Shown here piece after piece: positions 45,499-53,329 of a stretch of 64,000 bases of DNA (its first letter is position 1; every line of letters starts with the position of its first letter). Source of the stretch: GCA-002726655 sp046582185 (GTDB lineage Bacteria; Pseudomonadota; Gammaproteobacteria; Pseudomonadales; Azotimanducaceae); NCBI GenBank assembly GCA_046582185.1, contig JAYGEX010000007.1, positions 62,001 to 126,000 of the forward strand. The letters run 5' to 3'. Below the pieces are notes generated by a model that worked only from the letters and a program-made list of their open reading frames with translations, made no database searches and was not told the origin of the DNA. The position numbers and the translations under genes are program-made.

Positions 45499-45635
45499 TT
45501 ACTTTTTGGTCGTGGGTGATTCAGATTGCGTGTTGTCCGATTCCCGGCATCGATGGTTCTAGCAATTCAAGACAGTGCAGAATAGATAGCGTACTATTCG
45601 TTCAATTCTGAACTGACCAGCAAAGGAGAATAACC

Positions 45636-46787
45636 ATGGCCGAAGCCTTTATGGCGTATCCGGAGCTTCGATATCCATTCGAAGCGACGCAAATCCATCA
45701 GCAGGGTAGTACTACTATTCTGTATCAGGGAAAAGTTGTTACCCTTGATAAAACGGGCAGTGGCGATGGTTTGCTCATCCGCCTGGCAGATCTCACCAGG
45801 GTTAATGGTTTCGAAGTAAAGCCCGAAGGTGCTTGCTACAAAGACATGTGCATCCCGATGAATGACAAGCTGCTCATCAATCAGGATGGCCAGCAGTGGT
45901 TTAGTCTGACTGCTTTTGCAGATCTTCTCGGCCAGGCATACGTGGTTGACCATGAAGCCGGTGTCTGGAGCTTTGCAGAAATCCCGGCCAAACGTGAAAG
46001 CATGCAGGTAGATGCGATGGCGCCAGAGTTTGAACTTACTGACAGGAAGGGCAAAGTGATCAGAATGTCAGACTTCAAAGGTAAAAAGGCGCTTATTGTG
46101 ACCTGGTCGTCGTGGTGAGGATGCTTTCTTGATGTGCCCGTGTGGCAACAAGTATACGAAGAAATAAACGATCCTGATTTTGTGCTCATTTGTGTTGCAG
46201 AAGATACTGGCGGTGAAGCGGTGGCAGGGCCCATATTCGATGCGGCTAGCCCTACCTACATCCAGATCATCGACGAAAATCATATCATCAGTAGTGTATT
46301 CAATTTCGTGAATGTGCCTTCTTCAGTGTGGATTGATGAGGAAGGTAAAATTGTGCGTATTGACGAAGGCACCTATTCAAAGGTCCATACAATAAGTGCA
46401 GGTGAGCAGACCGTTACGTTCGGCAACGATGTTTATACGCCTGCGTTGAAAGACTGGGTAGCAAAAGGGGCTGATAGCGAGTTTGTTCAGTCTGCTGCTA
46501 CCGTGACCGATAACATTCGCGATCATAGTGAAGATCAGCTGAAAGCCGATGCAGCATTTCGTTTAGGAAACCTGTTTCGCACCCATGGGCGACAAGAAAA
46601 AGCTGAGCACTATTGGGACCTGGCTCAGAAATTAAACCCTGATAGCATCAACTTCATTCGACAAAACCTGACTTTGTCAGAGGAAGGGTCTGCCGGTGAA
46701 ACGTTCAGGAAGGTCATGGGTGAATATGTCAGTACCGGTAAAGACTGGTACCGGCCACTTGACCTGTCAATTGGCATCCAAAATTGA
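45636..46787 (+). CDS. ResA/TlpA-like thioredoxin-fold selenoprotein (Sec at UGA 46116-46118)
   Basis: The frame from ATG 45636 (AAAGGAG 7 bp upstream) is open to TGA 46785-46787 except for a TGA at codon 161. On either side it is one thioredoxin-fold protein: APEFELTDRKGK and KALIVTWSSW before, GCFLDVPVWQQVYEE, VFNFVNVPSSVWIDEEGKI (cis-Pro) after. The TGA falls at the nucleophilic Cys, giving W-S-S-W-U-G-C, which matches the W-A-x-x-U-G-C pattern of known ResA-like selenoproteins. A bacterial-SECIS-like hairpin follows. An N-terminal module (C67/C72) precedes the redoxin domain, and a TPR-like tail (FRLGNLFRTHGRQEKAEHYW) follows. There is no signal peptide. Residues from 377 on and the stop appear to come from an IS21 end. 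The role is probably thiol-disulfide or peroxide reduction. Read without Sec, the gene would be a pseudogene. Confidence 0.8.
46116..46152 (+). promoter_or_regulatory. Candidate bacterial SECIS element
   Basis: After UGA 46116-46118, CUUG (46128-46131) pairs with CAAG (46149-46152) and UGCC (46135-46138) pairs with GGCA (46144-46147), with an internal loop AUG/A. The apical loop is CGUGU (46139-46143), with G at loop position 2. Twenty bases separate the UGA from the apical loop. Known bacterial SECIS elements have a small apical loop with a G in its first two positions, 16-37 nt after the UGA; this fits. It was folded by eye only. Confidence 0.65.
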
Positions 46788-46815
46788 CCCACTTTGGCAT
46801 CCAAAATTGACCCAC
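46771..46815. repeat. IS21 terminal direct repeats
   Basis: Two 22-bp copies, at 46771-46792 and 46794-46815, begin TTGGCATCCAAAATTG and end ACCCAC, separated by one base. Multiple terminal repeats of this kind bind the transposase in IS21-family elements. The stop codon of the selenoprotein gene (46785-46787) lies in the first copy. Confidence 0.75.
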
Positions 46816-46824
46816 CCCTGAGGT

Positions 46825-46999
46825 CTACTTTTTGTGCTTTTGTTGGCTCTGTTTAAAACGATATGAGTCGTTCTTTGTTTCGATTATTGAGCAATGGTGG
46901 GTGATTCTGTCCAGCAATGCCGTGGTCATTTTGGCATCCCCAAAACACTCACCCATTCGCCAAAATCAAGGTTTGTTGTGATGATCAAACAACCTTCCA
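46825..46999 (-). pseudogene. IstB-like ATPase, C-terminal remnant
   Basis: Minus-strand translation gives CLIITTNLDFGEW and, after a one-base shift near 46955, ECFGDAKMTTALLDRITHHC and SIIETKNDSYRFKQSQQ before TAG at 46825-46827. These are the well-conserved last 55 residues of the IS21 helper ATPase. The Walker motifs are absent, so it is inactive. Confidence 0.75.
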
Positions 47000-47295
47000 T
47001 AAAAACAATACATTTAGTTACTAGTTATGGCTCGGAAACAAATGTTCAAGAAATGGCTGGACGATTGGAAGATGTGAAACAGAGTCTTTTGGAATTCGAT
47101 GTGCAACTAAATATCACTGTTAATGAAAAATTACACGACCGTGAAATCCGCTTTGACAATGGTTGGTGCATTAAGATTGGAAGAGGATTGGATTTCTATC
47201 AAAGACCAGAAAGCTGGTATGGAATCGGTGTTAGTGACATTTCACTGCGCAAGTGTTTAGAAACAAAGGTGGATATTTATAAGCTGCAAGACTAA
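47000..47295 (+). pseudogene. MIT C-terminal (phospholipase-D-like) domain remnant
   Basis: The frame encodes about 98 residues ending at TAA 47293-47295: IHLVTSYGSETNVQEM, EKLHDREIRFDNGWCIKIGR, GLDFYQ and KVDIYK. This resembles the C-terminal domain of MITD1-like proteins (MIT_C), found in bacteria at the end of larger proteins. The N-terminal part is missing because the IS21 remnant abuts at about 47000; apparent upstream start codons belong to antisense istB. It is a truncated gene. The original domain partners are unknown. Confidence 0.55.
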
Positions 47296-47399
47296 GAATT
47301 ATAAGATCTTTAGACTAGTTCTTGTCATGCCATACCTGTGCCATACCAAAAGATTAAAATACCAAATAAGTGGTTTGGTGCTGTACAGCCCTTTATAAA

Positions 47400-47476
47400 T
47401 GGTGCCCCGAACAGGAGTCGAACCTGTGACCCCCCGCTTAGGAGGCGGATGCTCTATCCATCTGAGCTACCGGGGC
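47400..47476 (-). tRNA. tRNA-Arg (anticodon CCT)
   Basis: On the minus strand the 77 bases fold as a cloverleaf: acceptor GCCCCGG with TCGGGGC, D-arm GCTC/GAGC, anticodon stem TCCGC/GCGGG with loop CTCCTAA (anticodon CCT, reading AGG), and T-arm ACAGG/CCTGT with TTCGACT. The discriminator A and an encoded CCA are at 47400-47403. It reads towards the IS21/MIT remnant region, so the DNA next to its 3' end is the rearranged segment. Confidence 0.95.
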
Positions 47477-47573
47477 GTGGGCCGGATTGTATCATCTTGG
47501 CTTTGGCGGAGTCTTCCGTATTTGCTTCCCGAGTTATGAGGTAAATAGCACATAGAGCAAACTTCCATTCCAA

Positions 47574-48596
47574 TCAACCTTTCACAATCCCTAAATCAAG
47601 CAGACTACGGCCACCAGCAATAATCGCCTCTTCCGGCGATCTGGGCTGCCAGCCGATTGCCCTTGCAGGTGTGCAATCGAGTTTCTTGATGACCTCAAGA
47701 TCATCCAGAAACCCAGCCACTTCTTTGACGAATAAAGCGAAAACCCTGGAGAGGAAGTTTGGCATTTCCCTTGTCGGTATGCCGCGATGATTCGGGAATT
47801 CTTTCTTTAACACATTGGCAACATCGATAAACCATCGAAATCCTGCGCCACATAGAAAACGTTGTCCCGGCGCATCGGGTGCTTCGAACGCCAATCGATG
47901 TAATGCAGCGACATCTCGAACATCAACAATTTCGAAGCCTAGTTTGGGTGCCATGGGCGCGGCGCCGTTCATGAGCTTCACCAGAATTTCTAGGGAAGAG
48001 CCATAGTCGGCTTCAAGCGCTGGCCCCATGACCATGCCTGGGTTTATGGTGGCGAGTTCTGGCCCGCCGTCGGTGACAAAATCCCACGCGGCTCTTTCTG
48101 CGATGGTCTTGCTGGCGGCGTAAGCGTTTAGCTTTTCATCATCTATCTTGCTCCAGTCCTTGGTCGTGTAAGTATGTTCTTTTGCCTTAATGCTGCCATG
48201 GATCGCTGCGACCGAGGATGTAAGTATCACACGTTTGATTCCGACTTCTTTGGCGGCGGAAAGTACATTCAATGTTCCCTGGCGAGCAGGTTCAATGACT
48301 TCATTAGGGTCTTTGGGCTGGATGGTAGGTACGGGTGATGCCACGTGGAAAACACCATCGCAATTTTGCATTGCTTTCGCCCAGCCATCGGTGCTGGTAA
48401 GTGTCGCTTCCACAAGTTCCAATTCAGCTGCGCCTTTGTGATGTTTTGCAAGGATGTTGCGTAGCTTTTCTGCGCGGTCAAGTTTACGAACGGTGCCTCT
48501 TACTTCGTAGCCGTTATTGAGCAAGTCCAGAATGCAGTGGCTACCGATAAAACCGGAAGCGCCGGTCACGAGGATTTTTTTTGCGGCTGACATCAA
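47574..48596 (-). CDS. NAD-dependent epimerase/dehydratase (dihydroflavonol-4-reductase-like extended SDR)
   Basis: A 340-residue extended short-chain dehydrogenase. The nucleotide-binding motif is VTGASGFIGSH (about 9-19). The catalytic serine is in VILTSSVAAIHG (about 120-131), and the Tyr-Lys pair is in YAASKTIAE (about 158-166). A basic residue after strand 2 (TVRKLDR) favours NADPH. The dihydroflavonol-reductase/cinnamoyl-reductase branch reduces carbonyls of various aldehydes and ketones; the bacterial substrate is unknown. It is transcribed towards the tRNA gene, 97 bp away. Confidence 0.85.
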   Translation of the reverse strand: MMSAAKKILVTGASGFIGSHCILDLLNNGYEVRGTVRKLDRAEKLRNILAKHHKGAAELELVEATLTSTDGWAKAMQNCDGVFHVASPVPTIQPKDPNEVIEPARQGTLNVLSAAKEVGIKRVILTSSVAAIHGSIKAKEHTYTTKDWSKIDDEKLNAYAASKTIAERAAWDFVTDGGPELATINPGMVMGPALEADYGSSLEILVKLMNGAAPMAPKLGFEIVDVRDVAALHRLAFEAPDAPGQRFLCGAGFRWFIDVANVLKKEFPNHRGIPTREMPNFLSRVFALFVKEVAGFLDDLEVIKKLDCTPARAIGWQPRSPEEAIIAGGRSLLDLGIVKG

Positions 48597-48763
48597 TATA
48601 CCCGGGTATCATATTCAATAAGGAGTATACGCTGACGTACCTGGTGAATTTAAGCTATTCTATTGAATATCTGTCTTCCTGTTCAGTCTTACAGCTTACA
48701 ATCGCCATTCAATCTGACAGGTCAAACTCATAGCTTAACCTCTTAGATGAAGAAAGAGGCACG

Positions 48764-49303
48764 ATGAATAATTACAGCCTGCTGTCGAAACTGTTGCATT
48801 GGAGCATGGCTTTGGCAATGTTCTTTTTGTTTGGCCTGGGCGTCTACATGATTGATCTGGGGTATTACGACTCCAACTACACGTTGTCATATTCTGTTCA
48901 TAAGGCAGTCGGTATGATTGTACTTTTTGTTGCGGCGATCCAGCTGATGTGGGCGATAGTGCACAAGGGCCCGGACATGGTGTCGACCTTAAGGAATTGG
49001 GAGCGGGTGTCCGCAGCATTGATGCACAAACTGTTATTTGTGCTGATTGTCTTCATTCCACTGAGTGGTTATGTAATTGCTGCAGCCGTGGGACAAAGCG
49101 TCGATATATTCGGTCTTATAGAGATACCAGCGTTCTTTCCTGATATGTTTAAGCCGGAAGATATAGCGATAGAAGACATCGCCTCGGAAGCGCACTATTA
49201 TCTTGCCTACGGTGGTGCAGGTTTTGTTGTGTTGCACTTGCTGGCGGCGCTGAAGCATCATTTTGTGGATAAGGATAGAACACTGCGCAGAATGACATTT
49301 TGA
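48764..49303 (+). CDS. Cytochrome b561 family protein
   Basis: A 179-residue inner-membrane protein with four hydrophobic helices (about 8-28, 42-66, 85-108 and 143-162). Haem-ligand histidine candidates are H12 (LLHW), H46 (SVHKAVG), H88 (MHKLLF) and H152 (VLHLL), giving the two-haem pattern of bacterial b561 proteins. It would pass electrons between quinol and a periplasmic partner or superoxide. It is followed 84 bp later by a YceI-like gene, a very common pairing in proteobacteria. Confidence 0.85.
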   Translation: MNNYSLLSKLLHWSMALAMFFLFGLGVYMIDLGYYDSNYTLSYSVHKAVGMIVLFVAAIQLMWAIVHKGPDMVSTLRNWERVSAALMHKLLFVLIVFIPLSGYVIAAAVGQSVDIFGLIEIPAFFPDMFKPEDIAIEDIASEAHYYLAYGGAGFVVLHLLAALKHHFVDKDRTLRRMTF

Positions 49304-49387
49304 TTTAGTGAAGAACACAACCTGATTTTATAAAACGGTTTTATGAAGCAGATTTACGAAATAGATTTATCAAAGGAGTATCGACAC

Positions 49388-49963
49388 TTGAATACCAACA
49401 TCCTGAAAACAATGCTCCTCGCCGTTCTGGTTTCATTCACCTCAGCCAATGTGTTGGCTGCGGAATACAAGCTCGACCCAACCCATTCATTCGTAAACTT
49501 CAAGATTTCTCACCTTGGCATTAGCTGGCTACTGGGCCGCTTCAACGATGTGTCAGGAGATTTCAGCTATGATTCTTCCAAACCAGAAGCTACTAAAATT
49601 TCCATACTCATAGATACCACGACCTATGACTCAAACCACAGCGAGCGCAACCTTCATATTAAAGATGAAAAATACCTTGATGTTGAACAATACCCGGAAG
49701 CACGTTTCGTGAGCACAGGTTTTACAGGCGATAAGATGGTTGGTATTCTGTCAGGTAAATTAACATTGCATGGCGTAACCAAGAACATCAGTTTTGATAT
49801 CAAGAAAGTAGGTGAAGGCAAAGATCCATGGGGCGGCTATCGCGCTGGCTTTGAAGGTAGTGTTGTGATCAAACGCACAGATTTTGGTATGGAGTCTAAT
49901 CTTGGGCCACTTGCCAACGAAGTTTACCTGGATCTTTTTATTGAAGGTGTCCGGAAGAAATAA
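49388..49963 (+). CDS. yceI: YceI-family periplasmic protein
   Basis: A 191-residue lipocalin-like protein. I choose the TTG at 49388 (AAAGGAG 9 bp upstream) over an ATG 45 bp earlier, because it begins a typical signal peptide (NTNILKTMLLAVLVSF, cleavage after VLAA) and gives the usual family length. The mature start EYKLDPTHSFVNFKISHLG and the later motif KLTLHGVTKNISFDI are family signatures. YceI proteins bind polyprenyl or isoprenoid compounds in the periplasm. It lies next to cytochrome b561, as in many genomes. Confidence 0.85.
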   Translation: MNTNILKTMLLAVLVSFTSANVLAAEYKLDPTHSFVNFKISHLGISWLLGRFNDVSGDFSYDSSKPEATKISILIDTTTYDSNHSERNLHIKDEKYLDVEQYPEARFVSTGFTGDKMVGILSGKLTLHGVTKNISFDIKKVGEGKDPWGGYRAGFEGSVVIKRTDFGMESNLGPLANEVYLDLFIEGVRKK

Positions 49964-50042
49964 GACACAAAACAATTGGTTGGTCCTAATTGTTAATTGG
50001 TTCTAACAGCTCATAACTGAAGCAAAAATTTGAGGAAATGAA

Positions 50043-51239
50043 ATGGAAACTTCGGAACAAATTGAATGCATGAAATTGCTAATGACGCGGCTGGATAAAG
50101 GCACGACGGTTGATGCTGGCGGCATGGTCAGGAATCCAGTCGATGCCTATACCTCGAAGGAGCGTGCATTGCAGGAATGGGAAACCATGTTCCGGAACTA
50201 TCCTCAGGTGATGGGCTTGAGTGGCGACTTGCCAGAGCCCGGTTCGTTTATTACCTCTGATGATCTTGGCAAGCCAATGCTGATGACTCGAGATAAGGAC
50301 GGTAAATTTCAAGCCTTCCTGAATGTCTGTTCACATAGGGGAACGGTGGTTGAATCGGAGCCTCGAGGACGGAAGAATGTATTCAGTTGTCCTTTTCACG
50401 CCTGGAGCTACAGCGCATCAGGAGACCTGGTTTCTGTGCCCAAGGAAGATCACTTTGGCCCGGTGGATAAGAGTTGCAATGGGCTCGTGAAACTAACAGC
50501 AGAAGAAAAACACGGGCTCTTGTGGGTTCATCCCGAGCCTGGCGCAACCTTCAATCTAACAGAGTTGCTTGGCGACCTTGGCGACGATCTGGATTCATGG
50601 GGCTTTGCCGATCTGGAATTTGGTGCAATAGATACCTACGAGACGCCGATGAACTGGAAGTTTGCCATCGATACTTTTGGAGAGACCTATCACTTCAATG
50701 TCCTCCATAAGGATACCCTGGCAAATGATATCTACGGTAACGTGCAATGCTACGATACCTTCGAGCGTAATCATCGGATGCTCTTGTGTGCCAAATCGAT
50801 TGATCTCTTCAGGGAGATGCCGGAAGAAGACTGGGATATATTGTTGGCAACCATTCCTGTCTACTACTTGTTTCCCAATATTCAGTTAATTCCAAGCGGG
50901 CGGCATGCGAACAGACCAAAGGGCAAATTGTCTGGTGCAACGCTTGTACGTGTATATCCGAAGAAAGATAATCCTCATGAGTCGTTCTCCCAGATATCGT
51001 TCTATACCAATCCCGAAATTCCGGCTGAAGAAAGAGAAGCAATGTCGCAAAGACTGGAAGGATTTAGCGAGATTATCCGTGACGAGGATTATGCCGCTGC
51101 GGCGACCTGTCACCTGGGGGCAACGTCTGGTGCAATGACACACTTTACCTTTGGTAGGAATGAACCGGCACTCCACCATTATCATAATACTTACAACGAT
51201 TTCCTTGGTCTTCCGCCATTGGAAAGAATCAGCAACTAG
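50043..51239 (+). CDS. Rieske non-haem iron oxygenase, alpha subunit
   Basis: A 398-residue oxygenase. The Rieske site is C96-S-H98 and C116-P-F-H119. The mononuclear iron motif is DTFGETYHFNVLH, with H217 and H222 as ligands. A carboxylate near residue 355 should complete the site. It is distinct from the paralogue at 24027 (different linker and ECYHC replaced by ETYHF) and belongs with aromatic-ring-hydroxylating dioxygenases of the terminal-alpha type. No beta subunit, ferredoxin or reductase is adjacent, so the electron supply must come from elsewhere. A GAGGAAATG ribosome site precedes the ATG. Confidence 0.87.
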   Translation: METSEQIECMKLLMTRLDKGTTVDAGGMVRNPVDAYTSKERALQEWETMFRNYPQVMGLSGDLPEPGSFITSDDLGKPMLMTRDKDGKFQAFLNVCSHRGTVVESEPRGRKNVFSCPFHAWSYSASGDLVSVPKEDHFGPVDKSCNGLVKLTAEEKHGLLWVHPEPGATFNLTELLGDLGDDLDSWGFADLEFGAIDTYETPMNWKFAIDTFGETYHFNVLHKDTLANDIYGNVQCYDTFERNHRMLLCAKSIDLFREMPEEDWDILLATIPVYYLFPNIQLIPSGRHANRPKGKLSGATLVRVYPKKDNPHESFSQISFYTNPEIPAEEREAMSQRLEGFSEIIRDEDYAAAATCHLGATSGAMTHFTFGRNEPALHHYHNTYNDFLGLPPLERISN

Positions 51240-51257
51240 GTCGATTTTATTACGAAC

Positions 51258-53282
51258 ATGACTAATCCTTTTTTCGACGAATGGGATACCTCCTTTGGTG
51301 TTCCGCCTTTTGATCGGATAACGGAAGCACACTATCTGCCGGCCTTTGATCAGGCTTTCAAGGAGCACAATCTTGAAATTGAAGCGATTGCCAATAACCA
51401 GGCCGAGCCAACATTCGAAAATACATTTGAAGCGCTGGAAAGGGCAGGTGGGTTGCTGGACAAGGTTGGTGGCGTTTTTTATAACCTGACGTCTTCCCAC
51501 ACAAACGACGAGCTGCAATCGATTCAGATGAATTTGGCGCCTCGAATGGCAGCACATCGGGGCGACCTGTATAACAATCAGAATCTGTTTAAACGAGTCA
51601 AAGTTGTGGCGGGGAGTACCCAGGGTCTCGGCCTTGATGCAGACCAGGTGCAATTGGTTGAAGATACACTTACCAGTTTTGTTCGTGCCGGCGCCGCGCT
51701 TGGTGACAAAGCGCGGGAGCAAGTACAAACCTTAGACAAGGAGTTGGCTGGTTTAAGGACAAGGTTTGACCAAAACAACCTGAAGGATGTAAATGACTTT
51801 GAACTCGTACTCGATTCTGAAGAGCGGGGTAAAGGCTTACCCCGGTCTGTGTTGCAGGCTGCCCTGGTTGAGGGGGAGCAGCGGGGCAAACCTGGCAAGT
51901 ATGTGTTCACCATTTCTCGCTCGTCGATCACGCCGTTCTTGCAGTTTGCTGAGGACCGGGATTTACGGGAGAAGATATATCATGCATATACCCAGTGTTC
52001 CAACAATGATAATGAGTTTGCCAACCACGAAGTGCTGAAGAAAATTGCGTCGCTGCGTGTTCGCCGGGCAAACCTGCTTGGGTTCGATAGCCACGCACAC
52101 TATATGCTGGACGATCGAATGGCAAAAACGTCAAAAGGCGTTACCGACCTGTTGGATAAAATCTGGGCGCCAACCAAAATCAAAGTAAGAAAGGAAGCGG
52201 AAGATCTACAGACACGAATCCAGGAAGATGGTGGCAACTTCAAGCTTTCACCCTGGGATTGGTGGTACTACACAGAGAAAATTCGCGCAGAGCGATTTTC
52301 CCTTGATGATGAAGAGGTGAAGCCATACTTCAAGCTGGAAAATGTGCGCGATGGCGCCTTCGATGTGGCAACCAAATTATATGGTCTTACCTTCAAGGAA
52401 GTTCATGATGTCCCTAAATATCACCCTGACGTTGCCGCGTATGAGGTTAGTGATGCCGATGGCTCGCTGATCGGTTTGTTTATGGTTGATTATTTTATGC
52501 GTCCATCGAAGTCCGGCGGTGCGTGGATGAATGAATTCAGGGGTCAGTCTAATCTTGATGAATCGATAAGACCTATCGTGGTTAATTGCTGTAACTTTCC
52601 AAAATCAGATCCTTGTTTGTTAGGCATGGATGAAGTGCGAACGCTATTTCATGAGTTTGGACATGGCTTGCACGGCTTATTAAGTCAGGTGCGATATCAA
52701 AGCCAGTCGGGCACCAACGTAAAGCAAGACTTCGTTGAACTGCCTTCACAAATCATGGAACACTGGGCAATTGAACCAGAAGTAATGCGATCTTACGCCC
52801 GGCATCATGAAACAGGTGAAGTGATTCCCGATGAACTTATAGAAAAACTCCTTGAAGTCGGCACCTTTAATCAAGGTTTCGGAACCACAGAATATTTGGC
52901 AGCGTCTTATCTTGATATGGCCTGGCACACGCTTGAAACTGATGAAGAACAAGATGTTGAAAGTTTTGAAGCAAACGCCATGGAACATATCGACCTAATC
53001 GATGCGATTGACCCCCGATACAAGTCATCCTATTTCTCACACATATTTTCCGGCGACTCATACTCTGCAGGTTATTACTCCTACATCTGGGCGGAAGTGC
53101 TTGATGCTGATGGTTTTGAAGCCTTCAAGGAGAATGGTATCTTTGATGCTGCAACTGCAAAGTCATTCCGCGAGAATGTGCTTGAAAAAGGCGGCACGGC
53201 TGACCCGATGTCGCTTTACAAGAACTTTCGCGGCAGGGAACCTGCGGTTGAGCCTTTGCTGAAGGATCGGGGATTGCTTTGA
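51258..53282 (+). CDS. dcp: Peptidyl-dipeptidase Dcp (M3 metallopeptidase)
   Basis: A 674-residue zinc peptidase. The active site is HEFGHGLHG with H465 and H469 as zinc ligands and E466 as base, and a downstream glutamate ligand lies in the conserved M3 helix. Extended similarity to E. coli Dcp is visible throughout (SKSGGAWM, VRYQSQSGTNVKQDFVELPS, RYKSSYFSHIFSGDSYSAGY), more than to oligopeptidase A. It releases C-terminal dipeptides from oligopeptides, probably in the cytoplasm since no signal peptide is seen. It starts 18 bp after the Rieske gene on the same strand. Confidence 0.9.
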   Translation: MTNPFFDEWDTSFGVPPFDRITEAHYLPAFDQAFKEHNLEIEAIANNQAEPTFENTFEALERAGGLLDKVGGVFYNLTSSHTNDELQSIQMNLAPRMAAHRGDLYNNQNLFKRVKVVAGSTQGLGLDADQVQLVEDTLTSFVRAGAALGDKAREQVQTLDKELAGLRTRFDQNNLKDVNDFELVLDSEERGKGLPRSVLQAALVEGEQRGKPGKYVFTISRSSITPFLQFAEDRDLREKIYHAYTQCSNNDNEFANHEVLKKIASLRVRRANLLGFDSHAHYMLDDRMAKTSKGVTDLLDKIWAPTKIKVRKEAEDLQTRIQEDGGNFKLSPWDWWYYTEKIRAERFSLDDEEVKPYFKLENVRDGAFDVATKLYGLTFKEVHDVPKYHPDVAAYEVSDADGSLIGLFMVDYFMRPSKSGGAWMNEFRGQSNLDESIRPIVVNCCNFPKSDPCLLGMDEVRTLFHEFGHGLHGLLSQVRYQSQSGTNVKQDFVELPSQIMEHWAIEPEVMRSYARHHETGEVIPDELIEKLLEVGTFNQGFGTTEYLAASYLDMAWHTLETDEEQDVESFEANAMEHIDLIDAIDPRYKSSYFSHIFSGDSYSAGYYSYIWAEVLDADGFEAFKENGIFDAATAKSFRENVLEKGGTADPMSLYKNFRGREPAVEPLLKDRGLL

Positions 53283-53329
53283 TCCGTTCGCGCCTGTTCA
53301 TGTAAGTTGTCTGTAGTTACTCGGGGATC

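Larger units (their letters stand above)
46765..47000 (-). mobile_element. IS21-family element remnant (one end plus istB 3' part)
   Basis: It starts with a TG dinucleotide and tandem terminal repeats (46771-46815) and continues with the C-terminal part of istB on the minus strand. istA, the rest of istB and the other IS end are missing; the remnant stops abruptly near 47000 against a MIT-C-domain fragment. No target duplication can be defined. Confidence 0.65.

Noticed and set aside
49971..49994. AACAATT / AATTGTT inverted repeat after YceI as a terminator
   Set aside because: Weak AT stem with a 10-nt loop and no T-run.
50886..51728. Long minus-strand frame of 280 codons
   Set aside because: It is antisense to the Rieske and Dcp genes, has no recognisable domain and no ribosome site.
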